In this document: piece by piece, positions 1 to 8,148 of the stretch
How the letters are laid out: each line of letters begins with the position of its first letter
Numbering within the stretch: the stretch's first letter is position 1
Assembly (NCBI GenBank): GCA_009909085.1
Contig: JAAANX010000058.1
Location: forward strand, 1 to 39,938
DNA from: Cyanobacteria bacterium GSL.Bin1
Lineage (GTDB): Bacteria > Cyanobacteriota > Cyanobacteriia > Cyanobacteriales > Rubidibacteraceae
DNA length: 39,938 bases
Reading direction: 5' to 3'
The notes under the pieces: model-generated
Seen by the model: the letters and a program-made list of their open reading frames with translations, nothing else
Databases searched by the model: none
Told to the model about the DNA's origin: nothing
Made by a program: the position numbers and the translations under genes

Positions 1-59
1 ATATTCGGACATTTATGAGTATAACATAGATTGTGCCTCTCCGCTTTGCTACGAGTCAC

Positions 60-113
60 GGGCTATCCTTCCCGACGTTCGTTGCTACGCAACAGAACGC
101 GGGGCTGTCGCCC
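60..113. repeat. Long imperfect inverted repeat (hairpin), possible MITE/REP element
   Basis: The core stem pairs CGTTC (76-80) with GAACG (95-99) and GTTGC (81-85) with GCAAC (89-93), closing a TAC loop with one bulged A. The flanks GGGCTATCC and GGGGCTGTCGCCC extend the pairing imperfectly. It lies in a gene-free edge. Such GC-rich hairpins are common remnants of small mobile or REP-like elements in cyanobacteria, but no transposase or terminal duplication is visible. The rest of positions 1-280 holds nothing I recognise. Confidence 0.45.
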
Positions 114-280
114 ATAGCTCATTTTCTGTCCAATAGTCGGTATAACCAGCATCACAAATGTTAAACTTCCCTTGAATCTTTACTTTTTCCCGAAACTCAT
201 TCCTTCCCCTGAACTCACTAGTCACTGATTACTGTTTCTTGTTATACCTTAAGAGTAAGGTTATGTACAGAAAACTGTGT

Positions 281-550
281 ATGCTCAAAAGAGCTCTTAT
301 TGCCATCATTCACCTTTATCGGGCTTTGATTTCTCCACTCTTTCCCCCCAGTTGTCGTTTCCAACCGACCTGTTCTCAATATGCAATTGAAGCAGTGGAG
401 CGATTTGGCATTATTCAAGGCAGTTGGTTAGCAGTGAAACGCATTTTGCGCTGTCATCCCTTCCATCCGGGCGGTTATGACCCCGTTCCTATGAAAAAAG
501 AAGGGGAAATCGATCAGCAAGGGAAGGAAATAGCAAATCACAAATCATAA
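281..550 (+). CDS. yidD: YidD, membrane protein insertion efficiency factor
   Basis: YidD is a small membrane-associated protein that assists YidC/Oxa1-dependent insertion of inner (and here perhaps thylakoid) membrane proteins. The family signature is complete: an amphipathic N-terminus ([16 protein letters not shown]), then [14 protein letters not shown] with its three cysteines, then [13 protein letters not shown]. The frame is open from a TTG at 239 and an ATG at 263. The ATG at 281 is chosen because the protein then begins [10 protein letters not shown] like other YidD proteins, giving about 89 residues, the usual length. The C-terminal tail after DPVP is charged and probably disordered. 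The ABC ATPase gene follows four bases after the stop, so the two may be co-transcribed. Confidence 0.93.
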   Translation: MLKRALIAIIHLYRALISPLFPPSCRFQPTCSQYAIEAVERFGIIQGSWLAVKRILRCHPFHPGGYDPVPMKKEGEIDQQGKEIANHKS

Positions 551-554
551 ATTA

Positions 555-1580
555 ATGTCAGTCATCGTTGTTGAACATCTGAGTAAAGTTTACCCCGTTG
601 CGATTAAAGAACCAGGCTGGAAAGGCGCATGGAATCACTTTTTTAAGCGCAATTATCGCTATGTTAATGCGGTAAAAGATGTCACGTTTTATGTTGAACC
701 TGGAGAAATCGTCGGTTTTTTGGGGGCAAATGGCGCGGGGAAAACAACAACCCTGAAAATGTTGACTGGGTTAATTCATCCCTCCACAGGGCGGGTACGA
801 GTCGCCGGTTATCAACCGTTTCGTCGCCAGCACGCTTTTCTCAAGCAAATGAGTTTGGTAATGGGGCAAAAGCAGCAATTACTCTGGGATTTACCTGCGA
901 TTGACTCTTTAAAGATTAATGCAGCCGTTTATCAAATTTCTGATGTTGACTTTCGCCAGCGCGTCGGCGAGTTCAGTGAAATGTTGGATCTAGAAGGAAA
1001 ACTCAGTAAACCGATGCGGAAATTATCCCTTGGGGAACGGATGAAAGCCGAGTTACTCGCTGCATTACTCCATCATCCACAAGTTTTATTCCTGGATGAA
1101 CCGACGTTAGGGTTAGATATTAATGCCCAAGCGGCAGTGAGAGACTTTTTACGGGAATATAATCAACGTCAGCAAGCCACCATCATTTTGACGAGTCACT
1201 ACATGGCAGATATTACAGCGTTATGTGAGCGTGTTATGTTGATGCACCAAGGACGCCTCTTTTATGATGGCGGTTTGGACGAATTAGTGGAAAAATTTGC
1301 ACCGTATCGAGAAGTAGTCGTCGAGTTTTCTGAACCTTTACCGGAAGAAAAGCTAGTCCAATATGGTGAACTCGAAGGAATTGAAGGGCGAGAAGCGCGT
1401 TTTATTATCCGTCGGGAGGATTTAACCCAAACGACGGCAAAACTTTTAATGCAATTAGATGTGATTGATTTAAAGGTTAGTGATCCGCCGATTGAAGAAA
1501 TTATTGGGCGTTTGTTCCGTCAGGGAGGATTAACGAACAGAACAGTTGACAGTCTTAGCTCCGATAGATGCAGCTTTTAA
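555..1580 (+). CDS. ABC transporter ATP-binding protein (ABC-2 export type)
   Basis: This is the ATPase subunit of an ABC-2-type exporter, closest in style to the COG4586 group that normally works with two membrane subunits encoded next to it. Visible motifs are Walker A GANGAGKTT (about residue 57), the Q-loop region MGQKQQLLWDLP, signature LSLGERMKAE, Walker B VLFLDEP, and the switch histidine in LTSHYMADI. The N-terminal KEPGWKGAWNHFFKRNYR insert is typical of this group. A C-terminal regulatory region of about 100 residues follows. The last dozen or so residues after GRLFRQGG look unlike family members and run into sequence that reads as another protein in a different frame. No permease gene follows; the next gene is on the opposite strand. 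The ATPase therefore looks orphaned by a rearrangement at its 3' end, or its partners are elsewhere. Confidence 0.9.
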   Translation: MSVIVVEHLSKVYPVAIKEPGWKGAWNHFFKRNYRYVNAVKDVTFYVEPGEIVGFLGANGAGKTTTLKMLTGLIHPSTGRVRVAGYQPFRRQHAFLKQMSLVMGQKQQLLWDLPAIDSLKINAAVYQISDVDFRQRVGEFSEMLDLEGKLSKPMRKLSLGERMKAELLAALLHHPQVLFLDEPTLGLDINAQAAVRDFLREYNQRQQATIILTSHYMADITALCERVMLMHQGRLFYDGGLDELVEKFAPYREVVVEFSEPLPEEKLVQYGELEGIEGREARFIIRREDLTQTTAKLLMQLDVIDLKVSDPPIEEIIGRLFRQGGLTNRTVDSLSSDRCSF

Positions 1581-1590
1581 TGCTTTACTA
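1546..1590 (+). pseudogene. Possible fasciclin (FAS1) domain remnant overlapping the ABC gene end
   Basis: In a frame shifted by one base relative to the ABC ATPase gene, the DNA reads LTVLAPIDAAFNALL. This matches the conserved FAS1 H1-box pattern (TVFAPTD-x-AF-x-x-L). The match is only 15 residues, has no FAS1 sequence on either side, and overlaps the last codons of the ABC gene. It could be a splinter of a fasciclin-domain gene left by a deletion that also removed the ABC permease genes, or it could be chance. Confidence 0.3.
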
Positions 1591-1787
1591 AGGGCAACGA
1601 GCGTGATTGGCAATGACCTCATCTTCGACCATGGGGCGTTGCATTTTTTGGTGTGGTCTCGGTTAACTTTTTGGGTCTTACTCATAGCGAAACTCAATCA
1701 CTCAATCATTAATTTAGATTGAGTTTCACACGATTTTCGATGGCTCTTGACTTTTTTCCACTTTCCTTAAGTTGTTACCAATGGTTG

Positions 1788-2456
1788 TTAATTTCCTGAA
1801 GATAAGATTAATGAACTTAATTTGGCAACCGCTAGATTATGATCTTGATCGGGGATGATCTTCAGACGAAAATGGGTGATTGGTTCAAGATCGACTGTCC
1901 AGTCTTCCTGTTGAAATGTTGTTCCTGGTGGGCTAAACGTATAATCTTGCTGGAGCACTTTCTCAAAACTTTGACCTCTATTGTGAGAGACTGAAACTTG
2001 AAGCATTTGAGTGCGACTCGCTTCGACTTCCTCGATTTCGAGTTGGATTTTCCGAATCGCTTGGGGCTGATCGAAGACGAGAGTAATGGTTTGAGGCCCC
2101 GAGGCAGCTGCAGCCCAATAACTGGCTCCCTTGCCGTGCTCCTGGTTGAACGCATTCTCAATGGGATGTGCTGAATCCTCGGAAGTGAGTTGAACGGTTG
2201 CCATGTTGACAATATCTAACTCGCCAGTCATTGCTGAGCGGCTATTTAAGGTTCCCGAATCTACAATTTCTTTTCGCATTGTGCCTCCTGAAGTTGAAAA
2301 TTCTGCCTTGTCCTGTTCTCCTTGTGAAATCTCGACAGACTCGACAGTGTGGCTATCGGCATCTACTGTTGGTAGATTGATGAAAAATAGCCCCAACAAA
2401 ATTATTAATAATAGTCCGCTCCCTATAATTCCAGCCATAATTTTTATTTTACTCAT
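1788..2456 (-). CDS. Membrane-anchored discoidin (F5/8 type C)-like domain protein
   Basis: The protein has 222 residues. A positively charged start and a single hydrophobic segment (about residues 8-28, GIIGSGLLLIILLGLFFIN) form a signal anchor, followed by a Ser/Thr/Glu-rich linker. From about residue 95 a beta-rich domain of discoidin type follows: NAFNQEHGKGASYWAAA resembles the start of an F5/8 C domain, followed by a long strand PQTITLVFDQPQAIRKIQLEIEE and a closing strand HFRLKIIPD. Such domains usually bind carbohydrates or surfaces, so a role at the cell envelope is inferred. It is not in an operon. The assignment rests on pattern recognition, and the exact family is uncertain. Confidence 0.65.
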   Translation of the reverse strand: MSKIKIMAGIIGSGLLLIILLGLFFINLPTVDADSHTVESVEISQGEQDKAEFSTSGGTMRKEIVDSGTLNSRSAMTGELDIVNMATVQLTSEDSAHPIENAFNQEHGKGASYWAAAASGPQTITLVFDQPQAIRKIQLEIEEVEASRTQMLQVSVSHNRGQSFEKVLQQDYTFSPPGTTFQQEDWTVDLEPITHFRLKIIPDQDHNLAVAKLSSLILSSGN

Positions 2457-2587
2457 GAGACTGCCTCAGAAACATACTTTCGCTAATACTCGTCGATCCA
2501 GTCAGTGAAAATGCCTAAAGCTAGTTTTCTCACCTTGTCCGAAGTTCCGATCTAGGATTGGATTAGATTCTTTGATAGCAATACTGA

Positions 2588-2740
2588 ATGTTTGACTACC
2601 AGGTTGGCAGCAGCCTTGCCGTTGATAACCCCACCTACATTGAACAGCGAGCCAATCACGATCTTTATGAAGCCCTATTTAGAGCAAATCGCGATCGCGC
2701 GCTATTTAACTTAAAGGAAGTATTTTGGAAGGAGGGATGA
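2588..2740 (+). pseudogene. Truncated N-terminus of a cyanobacterial AAA-like (AAA_35 type) ATPase gene
   Basis: A 50-codon frame begins FDYQVGSSLAVDNPTYI and continues with DLYEALFRANRDRA before stopping. Large cyanobacterial AAA-like proteins with an N-terminal AAA_35 domain start with YxVGGSLPVDAPTYVxRQAD-x-ELYEAL, directly followed by the P-loop-bearing region (FCYVLNSRQMGKSSL). Here the similarity ends just after the LYEAL stretch, at a HIP1 octamer (2691-2698), and no P-loop follows. It therefore looks like the surviving head of a deleted gene. The rest of the 2457-2924 spacer holds only the glnN terminator. Confidence 0.6.
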
Positions 2741-2825
2741 GTATTAGTAAAGATCATGCAAGAGACTTAATCCCTCTGTTGATGTAATAGTTGGGGTACG
2801 CAACCTGGAATAAAAAGTGGTCGCC

Positions 2826-2861
2826 AAAAATCTCCCGTTAACGTAAAAAGATAACGAGAGA
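2826..2861 (-). terminator. Intrinsic terminator of glnN
   Basis: Read on the minus strand, a 10-bp stem (TCTCTCGTTA with TAACGGGAGA, one G-T pair) closes an 11-base loop and is followed by five T residues. It lies about 65 bases past the glnN stop codon and on the correct strand. Confidence 0.75.
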
Positions 2862-2867
2862 TCACTC

Positions 2868-2880
2868 TGTTGCCTATTCC
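2868..2880. repeat. Short dispersed repeat TGTTGCCTATTCC
   Basis: The same 13 bases recur at 30531-30543 in another spacer. Similar TTCCCTGTTGCCTATTCCC strings are a familiar class of short interspersed repeats in cyanobacterial spacers. Confidence 0.4.
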
Positions 2881-2924
2881 TTATTCCCTCACTTCAACCC
2901 GCCAAGTGACTTTTTCAGCAGACT

Positions 2925-5099
2925 CTACTTAATAAATAACATTTCCTGATAAGTGGGGAGGGGCCAGAGACTATCGGCAACTTCACCTTCCAAAGCATCA
3001 GCCTTCTCGCGTAGTTCTCTCATGATTGGCAACAAAGTACTAGCACAGTAGCGCATCTTTTCTTCTGTGTTTGCAGCATGATTTTTCGCTAAAGCATCAC
3101 TGAGACAAGTGATTTCTGATACTAAAGAATTAGTCAAATTGGCAATTTTCTGGATATGATCCTGTTCTAAAGCGATACTGAAATGGGCAAGATTGTTAAG
3201 TGTGTTCGAGAGTTGGGATAAATACTCCATTGCCGCCGGATAAATCATGGTTTTTGCCATGTTAACCATTAGTTTCGCTTCCACTTCAATGGAGAGGATG
3301 TACTGTTCGGCATAGACTTCAAAGCGACTTTCTAACTCAACAGGCGTCAGGACACCGGTTTTCTTAAACAAATCTTCAATTGCTTCTTCCTTCAAAACAG
3401 GTAGCGCATCGGCGCTAGTGGGTAAGTTCACTAATCCTCGCTCTTCCACTGCCATTTTGTGCCATTCTTCTGAGTAGCCATTCCCCCCAAAGATGACGGC
3501 ACTATGCTGTTCCATGACATCTTTCAAGACCGTAATAATGGCAGTATTCATTTCGGTGTCTTTTGCCAGTTCATTTTCCAGTCGATTGCCGATCCAGTCT
3601 AGGGAATCAGCAAGCATTGTATTCAAAACAATTAAGGGACCGGAAACAGACTGATTAGAACCCACAGCTCGAAATTCAAAGCGGTTGCCTGTAAACGCAA
3701 ACGGTGAAGTGCGGTTGCGATCGCCAGCATCTTGAGTCAATTGTGGCACCACATCAACGCCAATATCCAATACACCTTTCTGCTTAGACTCAGAAACAGT
3801 TCCCGTTTTGATCTGCTCAAATACTTCTTCGAGTTGTGTCCCTAAATAAACAGACATAATTGCCGGTGGGGCTTCGTTCGCGCCTAAACGATGGTCATTA
3901 CTCGCTGTCGCGATCGCTGCGCGCATCAGCGGTCCATATTTATGAACTCCTCGAATGACAGCGGCGCAGAATAACAGGAACTGAGCATTTTCATGGGGCG
4001 AGTCGCCGGGATCGAGGAGATTGCCTTGAGTGGCATTCCCAACTGACCAATTCACGTGCTTGCCCGAACCATTAATCCCAGCAAAAGGTTTCTCATGAAG
4101 CAGACAGATAAAACCGTGCTTTTTGGCAGTTTGCTTGAGAACCGTCATGATTAGTTGCTGGTGATCGCTGGCAACATTAGCGGCTTCAAAAAATGGGGCA
4201 ATTTCAAATTGACCCGGTGCGACCTCGTTATGGCGAGTTTTCGCCGGAATCCCCAGCTTGTAGAGCGTCGATTCCACTTCCTGCATAAAAATCTGTATCC
4301 GCTCGGGAATCGCACCAAAGTAATGATCATCAAATTCTTGACCTTTGGCTGGAGCTTTGCCAAAAAGGGTTCGTCCGGCTAATAAAAGATCGGGACGCTG
4401 ACTAGCAAAATTGGCATCCACGAGAAAATACTCTTGTTCTGCGCCACAGCTCGAATTAACTGGTGCAACTTCTTCATTGCCCAGGAGGGTTAAAACCTTA
4501 CGAGCTGCTTTATCCATTGCTGCAATAGAACGTAAGAGGGGAACTTTTTTATCTAATGCTTCCCCAGTCCAAGAAACAAATACAGTGGGAATACAAAGGG
4601 TTGACCCATTCTCCGTTTCCATGATGTAGGCTGGGCTAGTTACATCCCATCCGGTATAGCCTCGTGCTTCAAAGGTGTCGCGAATCCCCCCATTGGGGAA
4701 AGAAGAGCCATCTGGTTCACCCTGTACCAACACTTTGCCGGAAAATTCGGAAATCACTTTGCCGTCACCTTGCACAGAAATGAAACCGTCATGTTTTTCT
4801 GCGGTCAAATTAGTCATGGGGTAAAAAACATGGGCGTAGTAAAGGGCCCCTTTTGACATTGCCCAGTCTCGCATGGCAGTGGCAACGGCATCTGCAACCG
4901 AGGAGTCAAGCTTTTCACCAGTAACAATTGTCTTTTTAATCGATTTAAAGACTGCCTTGGGAAGACTGGCCTGCATTTTATTCAGGTCAAATACGTTTTC
5001 TGCCCAAATATCCTCCAAACGCTCTGGAGGTTGAGTTGGTATAGCATCGCGATTGGTGATGTGATTAATGGCTTGTACTCGGCCAGCATTTCCACTCAT
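2925..5099 (-). CDS. glnN: Glutamine synthetase type III (GSIII)
   Basis: GSIII makes glutamine from glutamate, ammonia and ATP in the cytoplasm and in many cyanobacteria is a nitrogen-starvation backup for GlnA. The 724-residue length is typical of GSIII and much longer than GSI. Diagnostic segments are visible in order: the N-terminal GSIII domain ([19 protein letters not shown]), [10 protein letters not shown] for metal binding, [31 protein letters not shown], the ATP-site region and [17 protein letters not shown]. The start is the ATG giving [14 protein letters not shown]. It is the only gene of its transcription unit, with a terminator behind and a 273-bp spacer separating it from hoxH. 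NtcA control is known for this gene in other cyanobacteria; only a degenerate candidate site is seen here. Confidence 0.97.
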   Translation of the reverse strand: MSGNAGRVQAINHITNRDAIPTQPPERLEDIWAENVFDLNKMQASLPKAVFKSIKKTIVTGEKLDSSVADAVATAMRDWAMSKGALYYAHVFYPMTNLTAEKHDGFISVQGDGKVISEFSGKVLVQGEPDGSSFPNGGIRDTFEARGYTGWDVTSPAYIMETENGSTLCIPTVFVSWTGEALDKKVPLLRSIAAMDKAARKVLTLLGNEEVAPVNSSCGAEQEYFLVDANFASQRPDLLLAGRTLFGKAPAKGQEFDDHYFGAIPERIQIFMQEVESTLYKLGIPAKTRHNEVAPGQFEIAPFFEAANVASDHQQLIMTVLKQTAKKHGFICLLHEKPFAGINGSGKHVNWSVGNATQGNLLDPGDSPHENAQFLLFCAAVIRGVHKYGPLMRAAIATASNDHRLGANEAPPAIMSVYLGTQLEEVFEQIKTGTVSESKQKGVLDIGVDVVPQLTQDAGDRNRTSPFAFTGNRFEFRAVGSNQSVSGPLIVLNTMLADSLDWIGNRLENELAKDTEMNTAIITVLKDVMEQHSAVIFGGNGYSEEWHKMAVEERGLVNLPTSADALPVLKEEAIEDLFKKTGVLTPVELESRFEVYAEQYILSIEVEAKLMVNMAKTMIYPAAMEYLSQLSNTLNNLAHFSIALEQDHIQKIANLTNSLVSEITCLSDALAKNHAANTEEKMRYCASTLLPIMRELREKADALEGEVADSLWPLPTYQEMLFIK

Positions 5100-5215
5100 A
5101 AATTTTTTATTACTCTATCAGGCGTTGACTGCTCAATCTTATATTAAGTACCTCTACCAAAATGGGTAATTTTTATACCAAATTTTCATGATTTTGATTT
5201 AAATCTTAAAGTTTT

Positions 5216-5229
5216 GTACTTAAGGGTAA
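5216..5229 (-). promoter_or_regulatory. Degenerate NtcA-like half-palindrome upstream of glnN
   Basis: On the minus strand the site reads TTA-N8-TAC, one base short of the NtcA consensus GTA-N8-TAC, about 117 bases upstream of the glnN start. No convincing -10 box lies at the expected 22-base distance, so this is weak. The rest of the glnN/hoxH spacer shows only AT-rich sequence and the hox terminator. Confidence 0.22.
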
Positions 5230-5287
5230 TCTTTGACTAGGAAGTATGACTTTGGTGCTTGCGATTGGCGAGCACTTACAACAGGCG

Positions 5288-5325
5288 AAAAAAAGATAAA
5301 TCTAAGCCGTGATCAACGACTTAGA
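5288..5325 (-). terminator. Probable terminator of the hox operon
   Basis: On the minus strand TCTAAG pairs with CTTAGA around a loop containing TGATCA, and is followed by a T-rich tract (TTTATCTTTTTTT). It lies about 50 bases after the hoxH stop. The stem is short, so efficiency is uncertain. Confidence 0.55.
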
Positions 5326-5372
5326 CTTTAGAAAAAAGACAGTTGCTAACTATTCCAACCAAGATTTGCAGA

Positions 5373-6800
5373 TTAATCACGATACACTTCATCAAGCAGC
5401 GCGCGATCGCGATCAAACAGTTGAATATGCAAAGGCATTTGTCCGATAGCATGAGTGGAACAACTTAAGCAGGGATCAAAGGCACGAATGCCAGCTTCCA
5501 CACGGTTGAGCATTCCCTCGGAAATTTCATTCCCGTGAATATAATGTTGGGCAATCTGGGTAACGGTACGGTTCATGGCTAGGTTATTTTGTCCCGTGGC
5601 AATAATCAAATTCACCTTCTCAATGAGACCGTTTTCATTGACGTTGTAATGGTGAAAGAGGGTTCCTCGGGGGGCTTCACTGACACCAATGCCTTCTAAG
5701 GAATTAATACCCGCTTCAGCACGTACCCGAGGCGACATTAAATCATGATCGTACATGAGTTGTTCAATGCGGTCGATCGCGCCTAAAATTTCTACTAACC
5801 GGGCGTAGTGGTAAAAGAAAGAGGAGGTAGCAACTCTTGCCCCAGCGCGACTGCGAAATTCTTCTAACTCACGGTCTGCGGCGATGGTGCCAAATCGCTC
5901 ACAAATATTCAAACGCGCTAAAGGTCCCACCCGATACATGCCATCTGGGTAGCCCATTGGTTTATAGTAGGGAAATTTGAGATAGGACCAAGGCTCGATG
6001 GCTTCACCAATAAAGTCAGTGTAATTGTCCTCACTGAGTCGATCCGCGATAATGTTGCCCTCACTATCCATAAAGCGAATGTGACCGTCATAATGTTCCC
6101 AAGTGCCATCCGGGGCAACTAACCCCATAAATAGGGAGGGAAATTTCCCAAATACATCGGCTTCGGTGGCAAATTGATCCAACAGCCGTTTAAATAGTCC
6201 CAGCGCCTGTTCTGTAGTTGCTCGCGCTTCGGGAAGCCGCTCTATAATCCAATCGCGGGCTTCTTCTGATAGCGGCGAACGCACCCCACCCGGAACTGCC
6301 CAGGCCGCGTGAATTTTCCGGGCGCCGAGCAACTCAATAATTTTTTGTCCAAATTGTCGCAAGCGAATCCCAGCCCGCGCTAATTCGGGATCCGACTGGA
6401 TTAAGCCGAAAATATTGCGCGCTTGGGGGTCACTGTCAAAGCCAAGGAGAAAATCAGGGCTACTGAGATGAAAGAAACTGAGGGCATGAGACTGGGTAAT
6501 TTGTCCCAAGTTCATCAACCGTCGTAATTTTTCTCCTGCTGGGGGAATCTGCACGGCAAGAATTTTATCCCCGGTTTTAGCCGAAGCGAGGAGATGACTG
6601 ACCGGGCAAATCCCGCAAATGCGAGCGGTAATGCCTGCCATTTCAAACATGGGGCGACCTTCGCAGAATTTCTCAAACCCTCGAAACTCAACCACATGGA
6701 AGCGAGCATCATCCACATTTCCCTCGTCATTGAGATAGACAGAGATTTTGGCGTGACCTTCGATGCGAGTGACCGGATCAATTGTTACTGTTTTTGCCAT
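5373..6800 (-). CDS. hoxH: HoxH, bidirectional [NiFe] hydrogenase large subunit
   Basis: HoxH carries the NiFe active site of the NAD(P)-linked bidirectional hydrogenase. Both cysteine pairs that bind the metal centre are present: [10 protein letters not shown] (Cys62, Cys65) and [10 protein letters not shown] (Cys444, Cys447). The C-terminal 25 residues after His450 form the extension normally removed by the HoxW endopeptidase after nickel insertion, so the gene encodes a normal precursor. Length (475) is standard. It is the last gene of the hox operon, 18 bases after hoxY. No hoxW or hyp maturation genes are in the window, so they must lie elsewhere. Confidence 0.98.
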   Translation of the reverse strand: MAKTVTIDPVTRIEGHAKISVYLNDEGNVDDARFHVVEFRGFEKFCEGRPMFEMAGITARICGICPVSHLLASAKTGDKILAVQIPPAGEKLRRLMNLGQITQSHALSFFHLSSPDFLLGFDSDPQARNIFGLIQSDPELARAGIRLRQFGQKIIELLGARKIHAAWAVPGGVRSPLSEEARDWIIERLPEARATTEQALGLFKRLLDQFATEADVFGKFPSLFMGLVAPDGTWEHYDGHIRFMDSEGNIIADRLSEDNYTDFIGEAIEPWSYLKFPYYKPMGYPDGMYRVGPLARLNICERFGTIAADRELEEFRSRAGARVATSSFFYHYARLVEILGAIDRIEQLMYDHDLMSPRVRAEAGINSLEGIGVSEAPRGTLFHHYNVNENGLIEKVNLIIATGQNNLAMNRTVTQIAQHYIHGNEISEGMLNRVEAGIRAFDPCLSCSTHAIGQMPLHIQLFDRDRALLDEVYRD

Positions 6801-6818
6801 TGTTCTTCTCTCTAAATA

Positions 6819-7367
6819 TCAACCAAATTTGAGCATTTCTCGTCCAGTCATGTCTGGATTTTTCGCTTCCAGCAACGGCGCGATCGCGTTCTGAATGCGC
6901 TCCGCGGAAGGGGGACACCCGGGTAAAAACAAATCAACACTCACCACTTCATGGACGGGACGCACTCGATCTAGCAATTCTGGGACAATTCCGGGGGCGT
7001 GAGGGAGTTGCCGCGAGTCATCGCCCAGTTCTAAGTAGCATCGTTGCAGGGTGTCATCGGTTTTCCCTTGCAAGTTTCGCATCGCCGGAACATTCGCTGT
7101 AACCGCACAATCGCCAAAAGAAACTAGCAGTTTTGTTTTGTCCCGCACTTCTCGAATCAGTTCCAGGTTGTCCTCATTAGCAACAGCCCCTTCCACAAGG
7201 CAAACATCAACGCCATCGGGGTAGTCTTTATAATCTGATCCGACTGGGGAATAAACGACATCGACGTGTTGGGCGAGTTCAATCAGCCATTCATCTAAAT
7301 CTAAAAATGACATATGACAACCGGAACACCCAGCTAGCCAAATCGTTGCAAATTTTATCTTGTCCAT
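6819..7367 (-). CDS. hoxY: HoxY, bidirectional [NiFe] hydrogenase small subunit
   Basis: HoxY holds the proximal 4Fe-4S cluster that passes electrons between the NiFe site in HoxH and the diaphorase module. The N-terminal WLAGCSGCHMSFLD motif, VEGAVANEDN, SFGDCAVTANVPAMRN and LFLPGCPPSAERI supply the cluster cysteines and the small-subunit fold. The frame is open far upstream inside hoxU. The ATG at 7367 is chosen because the product then starts MDKIKFATIWLAGCSGC, as in other HoxY proteins, giving 182 residues and a 13-base overlap with hoxU, a sign of translational coupling. Confidence 0.96.
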   Translation of the reverse strand: MDKIKFATIWLAGCSGCHMSFLDLDEWLIELAQHVDVVYSPVGSDYKDYPDGVDVCLVEGAVANEDNLELIREVRDKTKLLVSFGDCAVTANVPAMRNLQGKTDDTLQRCYLELGDDSRQLPHAPGIVPELLDRVRPVHEVVSVDLFLPGCPPSAERIQNAIAPLLEAKNPDMTGREMLKFG

Positions 7368-8074
7368 TCTTTTTTCTCCCGTGCGGTCACTAAAAATTCT
7401 AATTTGGCGCGATCGCGCTCCATTTCGGCAACGGTTACCCCTTTCCGGAAAATTGCCCCGGTTGGGCAAGCATCCACACACTTGCCGCAAGCGGTACAAG
7501 CATCCACTTCGCCCCAAGGTTGATTTAAGCCCGTGACAACTTTACACACTTCCCCTCGTTCGGCAACATCCCAAACGTGCGCCCCTTCAATTTCATCGCA
7601 AACGCGCACACAGCGTGTACATAACACACAACGATTGCGATCTATGCCAAAGCGTTCGTGAGAGACATCCACATCTCGGTCAGTGGGGAAACGATAGCTA
7701 AAGCGGGTATGATCCATTCCCACCTCAACGGCTAAATCCTGTAACTCACAGTTCTCATTTGCCACACAAATCGCACAAACATGATTCCCCTCCGCAAATA
7801 GCATTTCCACGATCATCTTCCGATATTCTTGTAAACGGGGGGTGTTGGTGTGGACTTTCATCTCTTCACTCACTTCGGTTACACAAGCGGGAAGCAATTT
7901 ATTAATCCCTTCCACTTCCACCAAACAGAGGCGACACGCACCCACGTCAGAAACCCCTTCTAGGTGGCATAATACCGGAATCCGGATTTCTGCTTCTTGC
8001 GAAGCCTGTAAAATCGTTGACCCCGCTTCTACGGCGACATCAACCTCATCAATTGTCAGTGTTGTTACTGCCAT
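7355..8074 (-). CDS. hoxU: HoxU, hydrogenase diaphorase iron-sulfur subunit
   Basis: HoxU is the electron-transfer subunit between the flavin protein HoxF and the hydrogenase dimer, and is related to the N-terminal part of complex I NuoG. Residues 1-75 form a 2Fe-2S ferredoxin domain (VLCHLEG, GACRLCLVEVEG, ACVTEVSE). Next comes the His-Cys cluster region (HVCAICVANENCELQDLA), then two 4Fe-4S motifs, CVLCTRCVRVCDE and CTACGKCVDACPTG. Length (239) is standard. It lies 74 bases after hoxF and overlaps hoxY by 13 bases. Confidence 0.97.
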   Translation of the reverse strand: MAVTTLTIDEVDVAVEAGSTILQASQEAEIRIPVLCHLEGVSDVGACRLCLVEVEGINKLLPACVTEVSEEMKVHTNTPRLQEYRKMIVEMLFAEGNHVCAICVANENCELQDLAVEVGMDHTRFSYRFPTDRDVDVSHERFGIDRNRCVLCTRCVRVCDEIEGAHVWDVAERGEVCKVVTGLNQPWGEVDACTACGKCVDACPTGAIFRKGVTVAEMERDRAKLEFLVTAREKKEWTR

Positions 8075-8148
8075 TCTGTGTTCTCCTCTCTAAACTGACC
8101 AACGGTCAAAGCCAGCCCCTTCTGTTCCAAGAGGCGTAATCTCTGACT

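Noticed and set aside
1-120. Search for a transposase (TnpB C-terminus) reading on the minus strand at the left edge
   Set aside because: All frames have stops and no zinc-finger or catalytic motif was recognisable.
5161-5190. GTA-N7-TAC string considered as an NtcA site for glnN
   Set aside because: The spacer is seven bases, not the required eight.
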